NCBI GenBank assembly: GCA_045657265.1 | Contig: JAZOSU010000004.1 | Coordinates: 1 to 64,000 of the forward strand | Direction: 5' to 3' | Source of the DNA: RGIG9041 sp045657265 | GTDB taxonomy: Bacteria > Bacillota > Clostridia > Oscillospirales > QAKW01 | Length of the DNA: 64,000 bases | Shown here: positions 15,053 to 23,770 of the stretch, piece after piece | Layout: every line of letters begins with the position of its first letter | Numbering within the stretch: position 1 is the stretch's first letter | Program-made: the position numbers and the translations under genes | Notes under the pieces: model-generated | Told to the model about the DNA's origin: nothing | The model's input: only the letters and a program-made list of their open reading frames with translations | The model's database searches: none

Positions 15053-15397
15053 TTTTGACTTAACCGTATTCACCGATGAAATCAGCATTACACGAATGCT
15101 TGTACAAGCGGAATCAAGATTTTTGTAGGTTGCTTCGTCAATATAATTTGTTTTATATAAAAGTTCAAGCCAATAGCCTGTTTCGTTGGCTTCTTTAAGT
15201 GCGATTTGAAGTTTTGATACAAAGTCTGCTTTGCCATGGGCATACTGCGCTTCACGGATATTTGCACCGATAGACGTACCACTTCTGCCGATTTGATTGG
15301 AGATGATGTTTTCTTTTTTTAGTTTAAGTTCTTTGACGAGGTTAATTATAGATACGGCGAAATCTAATGACATATCACGCAATTTACTTTCGGACAT
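15047..15397 (-). CDS. Four-helix-bundle protein (S23/TIGR02436 family)
   Basis: A roughly 116-residue protein with the family pattern: DFAVSIINLVKELKL, NQIGRSGTSIGANIREAQYA, KADFVSKLQIALKEANETGY and WLELLY. These proteins were first found in 23S rRNA intervening sequences, but no rRNA is here, so this is a free-standing member. The function is unknown, possibly nucleic-acid related. The start is set at the ATG with AAGGAG eight to nine bases upstream rather than the in-frame GTG inside the SD region. Confidence 0.88.
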   Translation of the reverse strand: MSESKLRDMSLDFAVSIINLVKELKLKKENIISNQIGRSGTSIGANIREAQYAHGKADFVSKLQIALKEANETGYWLELLYKTNYIDEATYKNLDSACTSIRVMLISSVNTVKSKE

Positions 15398-15438
15398 TGT
15401 TATCACTCCTTAGTATTTGTATTATACTATAGTTTTTA

Positions 15439-15611
15439 GTGAAGCGCAAGGCTTTGCCTTGCATGAAGTTATGGCTTACGCCACAGTGAAGTTTTGTGCT
15501 GCGCACAAAGTGAAGTTAAGTGTTTCGCCTCCTTATCGTGCCGTAGGCACACTTCACATCCGTAGGATACTTCACACCGAAGGTGCTTATCGTTTCGCTT
15601 GCGAAACACTT
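15439..15611. repeat. Hairpin-array repeat 3 (GTGAAGT units)
   Basis: GTGAAGC/GTGAAGT-type heptamers at 15439, 15463 (ATGAAGT), 15486 and 15510 are followed by the complement ACTTCAC at 15551 and 15569. Unit spacers are unrelated palindromes: GCAAGG-CTTTG-CCTTGC, TGGC-TTAC-GCCA, TTTGTGC-TGC-GCACAAA, GTGCC-GTA-GGCAC and GTTTCGC-TTGCGAAAC. It has the same direct-then-inverted layout as array 2. It lies between the four-helix-bundle gene and the tRNA-Tyr terminator. Confidence 0.8.
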
Positions 15612-15620
15612 AGTTCCACC

Positions 15621-15651
15621 AAAACAAAAAACCGACCTATTGGTCGGTTTC
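15621..15651 (-). terminator. Terminator of the tRNA-Thr/tRNA-Tyr unit
   Basis: Minus-strand hairpin AAACCGACC / GGTCGGTTT with a four-base loop followed by a T-rich tract, a few bases beyond the CCA of tRNA-Tyr. Confidence 0.85.
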
Positions 15652-15656
15652 TGTTT

Positions 15657-15741
15657 TGGTGGGAGCGGGTGGATTCGAACCACCGTAGTCGTAGACAACA
15701 GATTTACAGTCTGCCCCCTTTGGCCGCTCGGGAACACTCCC
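15657..15741 (-). tRNA. tRNA-Tyr (GTA)
   Basis: An 85-base class II tRNA with a long variable arm. The acceptor GGGAGTG pairs with CGCTCCC, the anticodon stem GCAGA / TCTGT encloses loop CTGTAAA with anticodon GTA, and the T loop is TTCGAAT. The 3' CCA is encoded. Confidence 0.95.
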
Positions 15742-15747
15742 ACATTA

Positions 15748-15822
15748 TGGAGCTGGTGATCGGAGTCGAACCAACAACCTGCTGATTACAAATCAGCTGC
15801 TCTGCCATTGAGCCACACCAGC
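15748..15822 (-). tRNA. tRNA-Thr (TGT)
   Basis: A 75-base tRNA. The acceptor GCTGGTG pairs with CACCAGC, the anticodon stem GCTGA / TCAGC encloses loop TTTGTAA with anticodon TGT, and the T loop is TTCGACT. CCA is encoded. It is six bases upstream of tRNA-Tyr on the same strand, so they are co-transcribed. Confidence 0.95.
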
Positions 15823-15934
15823 GCGATAACGATGTTTATTATACAGATTTTCATTTCATTTGTCAACACTTTTTTGAAACTTTTTTTGATTATTTTTAAA
15901 ACATAATTTTTTTGAAAATTATCTATAAAAAGTG

Positions 15935-15963
15935 TTGACAAAAAAAACACTGTTTGATATTAT
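15935..15963 (+). promoter_or_regulatory. Promoter of tRNA-Gly copy 1
   Basis: Consensus -35 TTGACA (15935-15940), a 17-base spacer and -10 TATTAT (15958-15963), 20 bases before the mature tRNA. Confidence 0.85.
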
Positions 15964-15983
15964 ATTTAAGCATCATTTCGTAT

Positions 15984-16059
15984 GCGGGTGTAGCTCATCT
16001 GGTAGAGCGCAACCTTGCCAAGGTTGAGGTAGCGAGTTCGAGCCTCGTCACCCGCTCCA
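15984..16059 (+). tRNA. tRNA-Gly (GCC), copy 1
   Basis: 76 bases with acceptor GCGGGTG / CACCCGC, anticodon GCC in CCTTGCCAAGG, a TTCGAGC T loop and encoded CCA. Identical in sequence to the copy at 16205-16280. Confidence 0.96.
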
Positions 16060-16105
16060 AGCGAGGCTAATAAGCTTTGCTGTAATTAGCTAATAAGCGT
16101 AATTT

Positions 16106-16142
16106 AAAGGACATCTTTATTTTAAAGGTGTCTTTTAAATTT
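16106..16142 (+). terminator. Probable terminator after tRNA-Gly copy 1
   Basis: Imperfect inverted repeat AAAGGACATC / GGTGTCTTTT followed by a long T-run. It separates the two tRNA-Gly units, so each is an independent transcript. Confidence 0.6.
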
Positions 16143-16157
16143 TTTTTAAAAAATGTG

Positions 16158-16186
16158 TTGACAAACTCATTTTTGTCTGTTATTAT
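16158..16186 (+). promoter_or_regulatory. Promoter of tRNA-Gly copy 2
   Basis: -35 TTGACA (16158-16163), a 17-base spacer and -10 TATTAT (16181-16186). It is nearly the same as the promoter of copy 1, which suggests that gene and promoter were duplicated together. Confidence 0.85.
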
Positions 16187-16204
16187 ATTTAGGCATCAAG
16201 CGAT

Positions 16205-16280
16205 GCGGGTGTAGCTCATCTGGTAGAGCGCAACCTTGCCAAGGTTGAGGTAGCGAGTTCGAGCCTCGTCACCCGCTCCA
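16205..16280 (+). tRNA. tRNA-Gly (GCC), copy 2
   Basis: 76 bases, identical to copy 1 at 15984-16059, with encoded CCA. Confidence 0.96.
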
Positions 16281-16282
16281 TA

Positions 16283-16310
16283 AAAACAAGAACTTAGGTT
16301 CTTGTTTTTT
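16283..16310 (+). terminator. Terminator of tRNA-Gly copy 2
   Basis: AAACAAGAAC / GTTCTTGTTT with a four-base loop and a T-run, three bases after the tRNA. Confidence 0.9.
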
Positions 16311-16324
16311 TATTTTTATACATA

Positions 16325-16355
16325 AAAAACCGATTCATAAATTGAATCGGTTTTT
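16325..16355 (-). terminator. Terminator of the glm operon
   Basis: AAACCGATTC / GAATCGGTTT hairpin with a short AT loop and T-run on the minus strand, directly after the glmS stop. Confidence 0.85.
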
Positions 16356-16357
16356 CT

Positions 16358-18193
16358 TTATTCAACAGTAACTGATTTGGCAAGGTTTCTCGGATGGTCA
16401 ACGTCACATCCCAACATTACTGCAGTTTCATATGCCATAAGCTGAGCAAAAACAACTGAAACAAGCGAAGATAATATTGGCATCACATTAGCATCAGGCA
16501 ATAAAAATGATTTAAAAGAATTTTCTTTAAATGATGGAAAATCTTCTTTACAAACTAAAATCACTTTGCCTCCTCGTGAAATCACTTCCCTTATATTTCC
16601 TATCATTTTATCATAATATTTACTATCAGAAGCAAGTGCCACTACTGGTGTTCCTTCTTCAACTAACGATAATGTTCCGTGTTTAAGCTCACCTGCCGCG
16701 TATGCTTCACTATGAATATAAGAGATTTCTTTCAGTTTCAATGAACATTCTACGCCTGCATAATTATCAACGCCTCTGCCTATAAAATATAAATCTTTAT
16801 ATTTGCATAAGTATTGGGAAATATCTTTTATTTCTTCTCTACGCGATATCACCTTTTGCATAGCATCAAGAATATCATTAGTCAAAGCTTTACAAATTTC
16901 TTTTCCTTCATTTTCATTAATAGTTTTTCTCGCATTTGCAATAGCTACAGCCAAAACCACAAACGCTGCAAGTTGAGTTGTATAACCTTTAGTGGTAGCA
17001 ACTGCGATTTCAGGTCCCGCATTTGTATATAGAACATAATCAGATTCTCTTGCAATAGCTGAGCCTACTGAATTAATTATACCCAAAGATTCAAATCCGT
17101 TTGCTTTAGCAAGTCTCAAAGCTGCAAGAGTATCCGCCGTTTCTCCTGATTGAGAAACAGCAACGGTGAGGCAGTTTCCTACAGTAACAGGTGGACAATA
17201 CCTGTATTCTGATGCCGTTGTAACAAAAACGGGTATTTTGGCAAGTTTTTCAATAATATGTTTACCGACAAGTCCAGCATGAGTTGCAGAGCCGCAAGCT
17301 ATAACTGAGATACTGTCATATTTTCTAAGTTTATCATATATTAGACCTATTTTTGTTAAATCAGCTATTCCTTGGCTGTTTATCAAATCTTTAACAGTAC
17401 GCAAAATTGCCTTTGGTTGTTCATATATTTCCTTTAACATAAAATGCTCAAAGCCTTCTTTTTGAGCAGTTCCTACATCCCAATTAATTTGTTCTGTTTT
17501 ATACGATATTAATTTATCAAACTCATTATATACCTTGATATCATTACCGTTTATACAAATAATCTCATCATCTTTAGGTCTTAAAATCTCTTTTGAATAG
17601 GGCAGTATCGCAGGTATATCCGATGCAATATACGTTCCGTCTGTATTTTTACATATTATCAGCGGATTATCTCTTCTACATCCCCAGATCTCCCCATCAA
17701 TATCACTGAACATAACAGCGAAAGCAAACGAACCTTTTAGTCTGTTAACTGCATTTCTTATTGATTCCAAAGCATTTTTGTTTCTTTTATATTCATAGTC
17801 TATCAAATGTACTATACACTCGGTATCGGTTTCGCTTTTAAAAACATAACCCTCTTTTTTTAGTTCATCACGCAGTTGAATATAGTTTTCGATTATTCCG
17901 TTATGAACAAGAGTACACATATCCGAAGAATGAGGATGTGCATTTTTCTCACATGGTTCACCATGAGTTGCCCACCTTGTATGAGCAATACCACAAGTTC
18001 CGTTAAGTTCTAAAGCTTTACACACTTCATCAAGCTTTGCAACTCTTCCGCTTGATTTAACCACTGAAAAAGAATTATTATTCTTAATTGCAAGTCCTGC
18101 CGAATCATAACCTCTGTATTCAAGAGAATAAAGCCCATCTAATAATATGTCTTTAACTTGTTTTTTACCTGAAAAACCAATTATTCCACACAT
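16358..18193 (-). CDS. glmS: Glutamine-fructose-6-phosphate aminotransferase (isomerising)
   Basis: 611 residues, full length. Cys2 of MCGIIGFSG is the glutaminase nucleophile exposed after Met removal, followed by EYRGYDSAGLA, THGEPCEKNAHPH and HNGIIENY of the Ntn domain. Two SIS domains follow (GSATHAGLVG, SQSGETADT, TTKGYTTQL). The C-terminus DHPRNLAKSVTVE is typical. It makes glucosamine-6-phosphate for peptidoglycan. It starts exactly where the GlmU-like gene ends, leaving no room for a glmS ribozyme. Confidence 0.97.
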   Translation of the reverse strand: MCGIIGFSGKKQVKDILLDGLYSLEYRGYDSAGLAIKNNNSFSVVKSSGRVAKLDEVCKALELNGTCGIAHTRWATHGEPCEKNAHPHSSDMCTLVHNGIIENYIQLRDELKKEGYVFKSETDTECIVHLIDYEYKRNKNALESIRNAVNRLKGSFAFAVMFSDIDGEIWGCRRDNPLIICKNTDGTYIASDIPAILPYSKEILRPKDDEIICINGNDIKVYNEFDKLISYKTEQINWDVGTAQKEGFEHFMLKEIYEQPKAILRTVKDLINSQGIADLTKIGLIYDKLRKYDSISVIACGSATHAGLVGKHIIEKLAKIPVFVTTASEYRYCPPVTVGNCLTVAVSQSGETADTLAALRLAKANGFESLGIINSVGSAIARESDYVLYTNAGPEIAVATTKGYTTQLAAFVVLAVAIANARKTINENEGKEICKALTNDILDAMQKVISRREEIKDISQYLCKYKDLYFIGRGVDNYAGVECSLKLKEISYIHSEAYAAGELKHGTLSLVEEGTPVVALASDSKYYDKMIGNIREVISRGGKVILVCKEDFPSFKENSFKSFLLPDANVMPILSSLVSVVFAQLMAYETAVMLGCDVDHPRNLAKSVTVE

Positions 18194-18868
18194 TCATAAT
18201 ACTTCCTTTTTTATAACAATATCCTTTTGTGATTTAACAATACAATCTGAAGGTATAACTCCTCTGACTGATGTAAGCGGATAAACTGAAGTGTTTTTAC
18301 CGATAACCGTTCCGGGATTCAAAACACATCCACATCCCACATCAACACCATCAGAAAGCAACGCTCCGACTTTTCTCATTCCTGTTTTTATATCCACTTG
18401 GGCATGAATAACCACTTCTCGATCATCAGCTTTAAGATTTGAACAAATTGATCCTGCACCCAAATGCACTTTATTCCCAAGTACCGAATCACCGACATAG
18501 TTATAGTGCGGTACTTGTACACCGTCAAGTAAAATGCAATTTTTAAGTTCTGTAGAATTTCCTATAACACAATTTTTTCCTGTAATAACATTTCCTCTGA
18601 TATATGCTCCCGGTCTTATTTCGCATCCTTCTCCTATAACTGTAGGGGGTATTATGGTCGCAGTTTTATCTATTTTTACATTTTTACCGACCAAAACTCC
18701 ATCAGAGTAATATTCAAAGCCGTCAATTCCATCGTTTATTAATTTTTGCGCAAGCGGTTTTATGAGAGGGAGTATATCCCATGGATATTTGCTACACTTA
18801 AAAGTATCGTAAAGGTATTCAACTTTACAATCGTACAAAAATTTTGTCATTATATCGAAGCTATTCAC
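18194..18868 (-). CDS. GlmU-like left-handed beta-helix acyltransferase
   Basis: A 224-residue protein. After a helical N-terminus of about 50 residues it has hexapeptide repeats (VGKNVKIDKTATIIPPTVIG and later turns) of the left-handed beta-helix fold. The stretch GNSTELKNCILLDG with HYNYVGDSVLG matches the acetyltransferase half of GlmU. The uridylyltransferase half is absent, so it probably acetylates glucosamine-1-phosphate or a related sugar. It lies between the HTH-GlmM fusion gene (8-base overlap) and glmS, which supports this role. Confidence 0.85.
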   Translation of the reverse strand: MNSFDIMTKFLYDCKVEYLYDTFKCSKYPWDILPLIKPLAQKLINDGIDGFEYYSDGVLVGKNVKIDKTATIIPPTVIGEGCEIRPGAYIRGNVITGKNCVIGNSTELKNCILLDGVQVPHYNYVGDSVLGNKVHLGAGSICSNLKADDREVVIHAQVDIKTGMRKVGALLSDGVDVGCGCVLNPGTVIGKNTSVYPLTSVRGVIPSDCIVKSQKDIVIKKEVL

Positions 18869-20504
18869 AGCAAAATCCTTTCTTTTTTATCAATTCTGCA
18901 AGGTCATTTGAATAAATTTCACATTGCTGAGCATTTTCACATTCAACCATTATTCTTATAACAGGTTCGGTTCCGCTTTCACGAAGTAGTATTTTTCCTT
19001 TTTCTCCTATTTCATTTTGAATTTGTTCACATTTTTTTATTATATCCATATCAGAAGTTACTTCCGACTTATTCTGCACTCTCAAACTTTTTTGAAACTG
19101 AGGAAAAAGAACAAGTGATTTTGAAAGAGAAGATAAAGATGATTTTTCATCACACATTTGTTCTGCTATCATAATCGCAGTCAGTATGCCGTCGCCGGTT
19201 GTGGCATATTTTTGTATAATAATGTGACCTGATTGTTCTCCGCCCAGACGGTAACCATTTTTTTGCATACATTCATATATAAATCTGTCTCCAACAGAAG
19301 TTCTTTCGCAGTTAATCGATTCTTTTTCGAGTGCTTTTACAAGTCCTGAATTTGACATTACAGTTGCCACAACAGTATCTTTATCAAGCATACCTCTGCT
19401 TTTCAGCCTTGTCGCAAGAATATATAAAATAGAATCGCCATCTACAACGTTTCCGTTTTCATCCACAGCTATGCACCTATCGGCGTCTCCGTCAAAAGCA
19501 AAGCCAACATCAAGATGTTTTTCTCTTACGAAAGCTGATAAATTTTCTATATGTGTAGAACCACATTTTAAATTTATATTTATTCCGTTTGGAGAATTTC
19601 CTATAACATATGTCTGTGCACCAAGAGCATCAAAAACTGATTTAGCTATCATCCAACTTGATCCGTTAGCACAGTCAAGACCTATTTTAAGCCCTTTATA
19701 TGAATGCGACGCAAGTGAAATAAGATAGCCCACATACCTGTTTCTGCCTGCAACATAATCAACAATACAGCCAAGATCTTCCCCTGTTGCAAGAGGAAGA
19801 TCATCTCCTTCTATACCGAAAGATAAAAGATCTCCGTCTATATACATTTCTATCAAAGCAGCAGTTTTATCGTCAAGTTTTTCGCCATATTTATTAACTA
19901 TTTTGATTCCGTTATCGTAAAAAGGATTATGAGATGCAGTTATCATAACACCACAGTCAAATCCATCCTGTCTTGTAACGTAAGTTACGCTGGGTGTTGT
20001 TGTTACATGGAGCATATATGCGTCGGCGCCTGAAGCAGTTATGCCTGCAACCAAAGAATATTCAAGCATATAGCTTGAGCGTCTTGTATCTTTTCCTATA
20101 ACAATTTTAGGTTTATGTCCGCACTTTTTATTACCTGAAAGTTTTGATGCGTAAAACCACCCTATAAATCTTCCTACTCTGTACGCTTGTTCTGACGTCA
20201 GAGTAACGTTTGCTTCGCCTCTGAATCCATCTGTGCCGAAATACTTATTTTTTCTACCTGACAGAAGTTCATCAACGCAAATATTTTCAGGTTCAGATTG
20301 AATTACACTGTCTTCTTTTATAAGTTCATCTGTTGATACGCAAAAAATATCACAAAGCTGAATTATTTTATCTATCTGAGGAAGAGATTGATCCATCTCC
20401 CATTTTGAAACCGACTGTCTTGAAACTGACAGTTTTTCTGACAGTTGTTCCTGAGACATTCCCTCTCTTGTTCTAAGATAAATTATCTTTTCACCGATCG
20501 TCAT
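18861..20504 (-). CDS. glmM: XRE-type HTH fused to phosphoglucosamine mutase
   Basis: About 547 residues. The first 65 form a Cro/C1-type HTH (MTIGEKIIYLRTREGMSQEQ, then LSEKLSVSRQSVSKWE). After a linker comes a complete GlmM: NKYFGTDGFRG near residue 85, the phosphoserine loop VMITASHNP near 190, the metal-binding FAFDGDADR, and the sugar and phosphate loops GGEQSGH and RESGTEPVIRIMVE. Normal GlmM is about 450 residues, so the HTH is extra. I choose the ATG of MTIGEK because GGAG precedes it. It is first in the glmM-glmU-like-glmS operon, so it may also control it. Confidence 0.9.
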   Translation of the reverse strand: MTIGEKIIYLRTREGMSQEQLSEKLSVSRQSVSKWEMDQSLPQIDKIIQLCDIFCVSTDELIKEDSVIQSEPENICVDELLSGRKNKYFGTDGFRGEANVTLTSEQAYRVGRFIGWFYASKLSGNKKCGHKPKIVIGKDTRRSSYMLEYSLVAGITASGADAYMLHVTTTPSVTYVTRQDGFDCGVMITASHNPFYDNGIKIVNKYGEKLDDKTAALIEMYIDGDLLSFGIEGDDLPLATGEDLGCIVDYVAGRNRYVGYLISLASHSYKGLKIGLDCANGSSWMIAKSVFDALGAQTYVIGNSPNGININLKCGSTHIENLSAFVREKHLDVGFAFDGDADRCIAVDENGNVVDGDSILYILATRLKSRGMLDKDTVVATVMSNSGLVKALEKESINCERTSVGDRFIYECMQKNGYRLGGEQSGHIIIQKYATTGDGILTAIMIAEQMCDEKSSLSSLSKSLVLFPQFQKSLRVQNKSEVTSDMDIIKKCEQIQNEIGEKGKILLRESGTEPVIRIMVECENAQQCEIYSNDLAELIKKKGFCCE

Positions 20505-20697
20505 TTTGTTCTCCAATCTTCGTTTCATTATATTAAGTATATGTACCTTAATACATTAATAATACATAGCTGTTTTTTCAAATTCAACCAACTAAACTTT
20601 GAATTTATTCGCAACTATAGGTTGCACATAAAATGTGTTTTAATCATTTACTTTTTACGCAGTAAGTGTTATATTATTATGGCGGCTAGGTAATTAT
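20505..20697. other. Divergent intergenic region
   Basis: 193 AT-rich bases between the HTH-glmM start and the plus-strand dead isomerase. It must hold the glm operon promoter and any site bound by the HTH domain. A short inverted motif GCAACTATAGGTTGC (20612-20626) is the clearest operator-like feature. Confidence 0.4.
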
Positions 20698-21595
20698 ATG
20701 AAAATTGCTAATACAACAGGAGAATTCGGTAAATATTGCACGAGTCATATTGACAAAATCAAAATGTTACACAAAGCCGGATTTAAGTATATAGACATAT
20801 CCTTTTATAAAGACCACATTCACGGTTCTAAAATGTTATCAGACAACAGATATGAAATAATATCCGAAGTCAAAAAATACGCAACAGACAGTAATATTCA
20901 ATATTTACAAGCTCATCTTCCGGGTGGAAATCCGTTTATTAAAAATGATAACTACGATAATTTATTGAAATCATATATCAACACTATAGAAGTTTGCGGT
21001 ATTCTCGGTATAAAAAACGCAGTTTATCATGCCGGATTTGCCGAAAAAAGATTTTTTTGAATTAAACCGCGATTATATTAACCTGCTCATACCACATCTT
21101 GAAAAACACAATGTAAACCTCTGTGTTGAAAACACTTGCAAAGCAAACCTCAAAAGATTTTATTATTTTTTCAGCGGTGCGGATTTGCGTGAATTTTTAG
21201 ACTATATAAACCACCCCAACGTTACTGCTTGTTGGGACACAGATCACGCTAACATTGAAGGGTCGCAGTATGATGATATTCTTGTTCTTTCAGATAAACT
21301 TACAGCTTTGCACATCAATGACAACAACGGTTTAAAAGACGAGCATTTACTGCCTTATATGGGAACAATGAACATTGACGAAATTACGACCGCTTTGCTT
21401 GAAATCTGATTTAACGGCTATTTCACCTTTGAATCAGGAAACACTCTTAATGGTGGTTGGCCTTATAAAAAACGTGAATTTGCAATGAGTAAAAAAGTTT
21501 CAACACCTGAACTTGAATATAAAAAAATATTTGTAAAAGCGGCGATTACTGTTGGTAAAAATATTTTAACCGCTTATGACTGTTATGAGGATTAG
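20698..21595 (+). pseudogene. Sugar phosphate isomerase/epimerase, frameshifted
   Basis: A TIM-barrel isomerase-like gene in two broken steps. The first frame runs to AVYHAGFAEK and then shifts by one base in an A6 run near 21044, giving a premature stop. The second frame continues DFFELNRDYINLLIPHL through VENTC, CWDTDHANIEG and LHINDNNG, then meets an in-frame TGA at 21407-21409. The protein would otherwise continue FNGYFTFESG to CYED. The A-run change could be a sequencing error, but the in-frame TGA makes two lesions. A related intact gene is at 10082-10864. Confidence 0.8.
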
Positions 21596-21596
21596 A

Positions 21597-22415
21597 ATGG
21601 AATATTTACAGAATTTACATACCCACACAACTTTTTGCGACGGAAAAAGCACCGCCGAAGAAATAGTTTTAAAAGCTATTGAACTTGGGTTTGACACTAT
21701 TGGATTTTCAGGTCATTCCCCTGTTGATACTCCGATTGTCTATTATGTGACCGAAGAAAAAATCCCGGAGTATAAAGCAGAAATCGCAAGACTTAAAAGT
21801 ATCTATAATGACAGAATAAAAGTTTTGTGCGGAATTGAATATGATATGTTCAGTACTACAAGTCAGCTTGGATATGACTACATAATAGGTTCAAACCACC
21901 ATATTTTTGTTGACGGTAAACTTATTGATATTGATCAGGATGCAGAAACCACCGTTAGTATTATCAATAAGTATTTTGATGGTGATTTTCTGAAATATGC
22001 AGAAAAATTCTATGAAACTTCTTGCCAGATACCTTATAAAGTAAATGCTGATTTTATTGCTCACATTGATATACTGACAAAAAACTCTGAGCGTTCCTCT
22101 CTGATAAACCCAAATACAAAAGAATATGAAAAACTGGCTTTAGAAACCATTCATACCATAAGTAAAAAGCTCAATGTTTTTGAAGTTAACACAGGGGTAA
22201 TATCAAGAGGCTACAGAACTACTCCTTACCCCTCACCTGTTATTCTGAAAGAAATTAATGCTATAGGTGGTCACGTTATAATAACATCTGACTGTCATAA
22301 TATGGAATTTTTAAATTTTAAATATGACTTAGCTATTGAAATCATTAAAAGCTGCGGATTCAAAGAAATTTACGTGATGACAGATAATGGTTTTAAAGGA
22401 ATTTCGTTAAAATGA
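21597..22415 (+). CDS. PHP-domain phosphatase, HisJ/HisK-type (histidinol-phosphatase family)
   Basis: A 272-residue PHP-fold metallophosphatase. Metal-binding motifs are visible: LHTHTTFCDGK at residues 7-17, GFSGHSP, GIEYDM, GSNHH and IAHIDIL, with a late TSDCHN. HisJ-type enzymes dephosphorylate histidinol phosphate, but no other his gene is near, so another sugar or polyol phosphate is possible. The start is set at ATG 21597 because GAGG lies seven bases upstream. It follows the dead isomerase by one base, so the two were probably one operon. Confidence 0.85.
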   Translation: MEYLQNLHTHTTFCDGKSTAEEIVLKAIELGFDTIGFSGHSPVDTPIVYYVTEEKIPEYKAEIARLKSIYNDRIKVLCGIEYDMFSTTSQLGYDYIIGSNHHIFVDGKLIDIDQDAETTVSIINKYFDGDFLKYAEKFYETSCQIPYKVNADFIAHIDILTKNSERSSLINPNTKEYEKLALETIHTISKKLNVFEVNTGVISRGYRTTPYPSPVILKEINAIGGHVIITSDCHNMEFLNFKYDLAIEIIKSCGFKEIYVMTDNGFKGISLK

Positions 22416-22554
22416 TTTTTAGCAATATGCTTAAATAACCACTGATTTTTTTATTTAATATGCATCATTTCGACAAAAATATAAAAATGTTTTACAAAGT
22501 ATATGTTTTATAGTAAAATGTAAGTATACATTAAAAAACGGAGGAATTTTAATA

Positions 22555-23727
22555 ATGTCGGATTACTTAGAAAATCTTGTTACATTACCAATAGGCCCCC
22601 TTGGTATAATTGCTATGCCCGGTTGCGAAGAAATTGGTAAAAAAATTGACAATTTTCTTATCAAATGGCGTGAAGAAAGAGAAAGCGAACACAAAAACAG
22701 TCTTTCATTTTTAGGATATGAAAGAGATTCATTTTTAATAGACGTTGCTTGTCCTCGTTTCGGAAGCGGTGAAGCTAAAGGCGTTATCAGAAAATCAGTT
22801 CGCGGACTTGATTTATACATTATCTCTGATGTGTTCAACTATGGCATAGAATACAAAATGTACGGACGTTATGTTCCTATGAGCCCTGACGATCATTATG
22901 CAGATCTTAAAAGAATTATTTCAGCAAGTGCAGGCAAGGCAAAAAGAATAACAGTTATTATGCCGATGCTTTATGAAGGACGTCAGCATAAAAGAAGCAG
23001 CAGAGAGTCTTTGGACTGTGCAACTGCTTTGCAAGAACTTATCGGTATGGGTGTAAGCAACATTATTACTTTTGATGCTCATGACCCAAGAGTTCAGAAT
23101 GCTATTGTAACTCACGGTTTTGAAAATGTAATGCCTACATATCAGATGATAAAATCTATGGTTAATACTGTTCCGGATATAAAAATCGATACAGAACATC
23201 TTATGATAATATCTCCTGACGAAGGTGCAATGAACCGCGGTATTTACTTCTCATCTGTATTGGGTGTTGACCTTGGTATGTTCTATAAACGCCGTGACTA
23301 TTCAAAAGTAGTAAACGGCAGAAACCCAATAGTTGCCCACGAATATCTCGGTGCTGATGTTGCAGGTAAAGACCTTATAATTATCGATGATATGATTTCA
23401 TCCGGTGATAGTGTGCTTGATCTTGCTGTTAAACTCAAAGAGCTTAATGCAAGAAATATTTACGTATGTACAACATTCGGTTTATTCTGCGAAGGTCTTG
23501 ATCATTTTGATAAAGCTTATGCTGACGGATATATCAGTAAAGTATTCACAACAAATACTGTTTATGCAACAAAAGAGCTTCTTTCAAGAGAATGGTATCA
23601 GCCTGTTGACCTTTCTAAGTATATATCTTACATTATAGATACACTTAACCATGACGTTTCTATCAGCAGTCTTCTCGATCCTACAGAGAAAATCAATACA
23701 TTCCTCAAAAATAAAGGCAAAAAATAA
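22555..23727 (+). CDS. prs: Ribose-phosphate pyrophosphokinase
   Basis: 390 residues, the longer clostridial form of PRPP synthetase (the classical form is about 315). The PRPP-binding loop IIIDDMISSGDSVLD, the flexible-loop region MPMLYEGRQHKRSSRESL and ITFDAHDP are visible. It makes PRPP from ribose-5-phosphate and ATP for nucleotides, His, Trp and NAD. It is monocistronic, with an SD of GGAGG upstream and AT-rich promoter-like sequence before it. Confidence 0.93.
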   Translation: MSDYLENLVTLPIGPLGIIAMPGCEEIGKKIDNFLIKWREERESEHKNSLSFLGYERDSFLIDVACPRFGSGEAKGVIRKSVRGLDLYIISDVFNYGIEYKMYGRYVPMSPDDHYADLKRIISASAGKAKRITVIMPMLYEGRQHKRSSRESLDCATALQELIGMGVSNIITFDAHDPRVQNAIVTHGFENVMPTYQMIKSMVNTVPDIKIDTEHLMIISPDEGAMNRGIYFSSVLGVDLGMFYKRRDYSKVVNGRNPIVAHEYLGADVAGKDLIIIDDMISSGDSVLDLAVKLKELNARNIYVCTTFGLFCEGLDHFDKAYADGYISKVFTTNTVYATKELLSREWYQPVDLSKYISYIIDTLNHDVSISSLLDPTEKINTFLKNKGKK

Positions 23728-23770
23728 ATGTAAAAGTCGAAGTACACCCAAAGAATAGACAAAATTAAAT

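Noticed and set aside
15047..15397. rRNA intervening-sequence protein implying a nearby 23S gene
   Set aside because: No rRNA sequence is present; free-standing members of this family are common.
13139..15611. A possible CRISPR array
   Set aside because: Repeats are only seven bases, flip orientation mid-array, and the spacers are palindromes of varying length; no cas gene is present.
15417..15785. Open frames across the GTGAAGT array and tRNA genes
   Set aside because: They translate hairpins and tRNA bodies; such frames are known spurious predictions.
16358..18193. A glmS ribozyme
   Set aside because: No gap exists upstream of glmS and no ribozyme core was seen; the operon starts at the HTH-glmM fusion.
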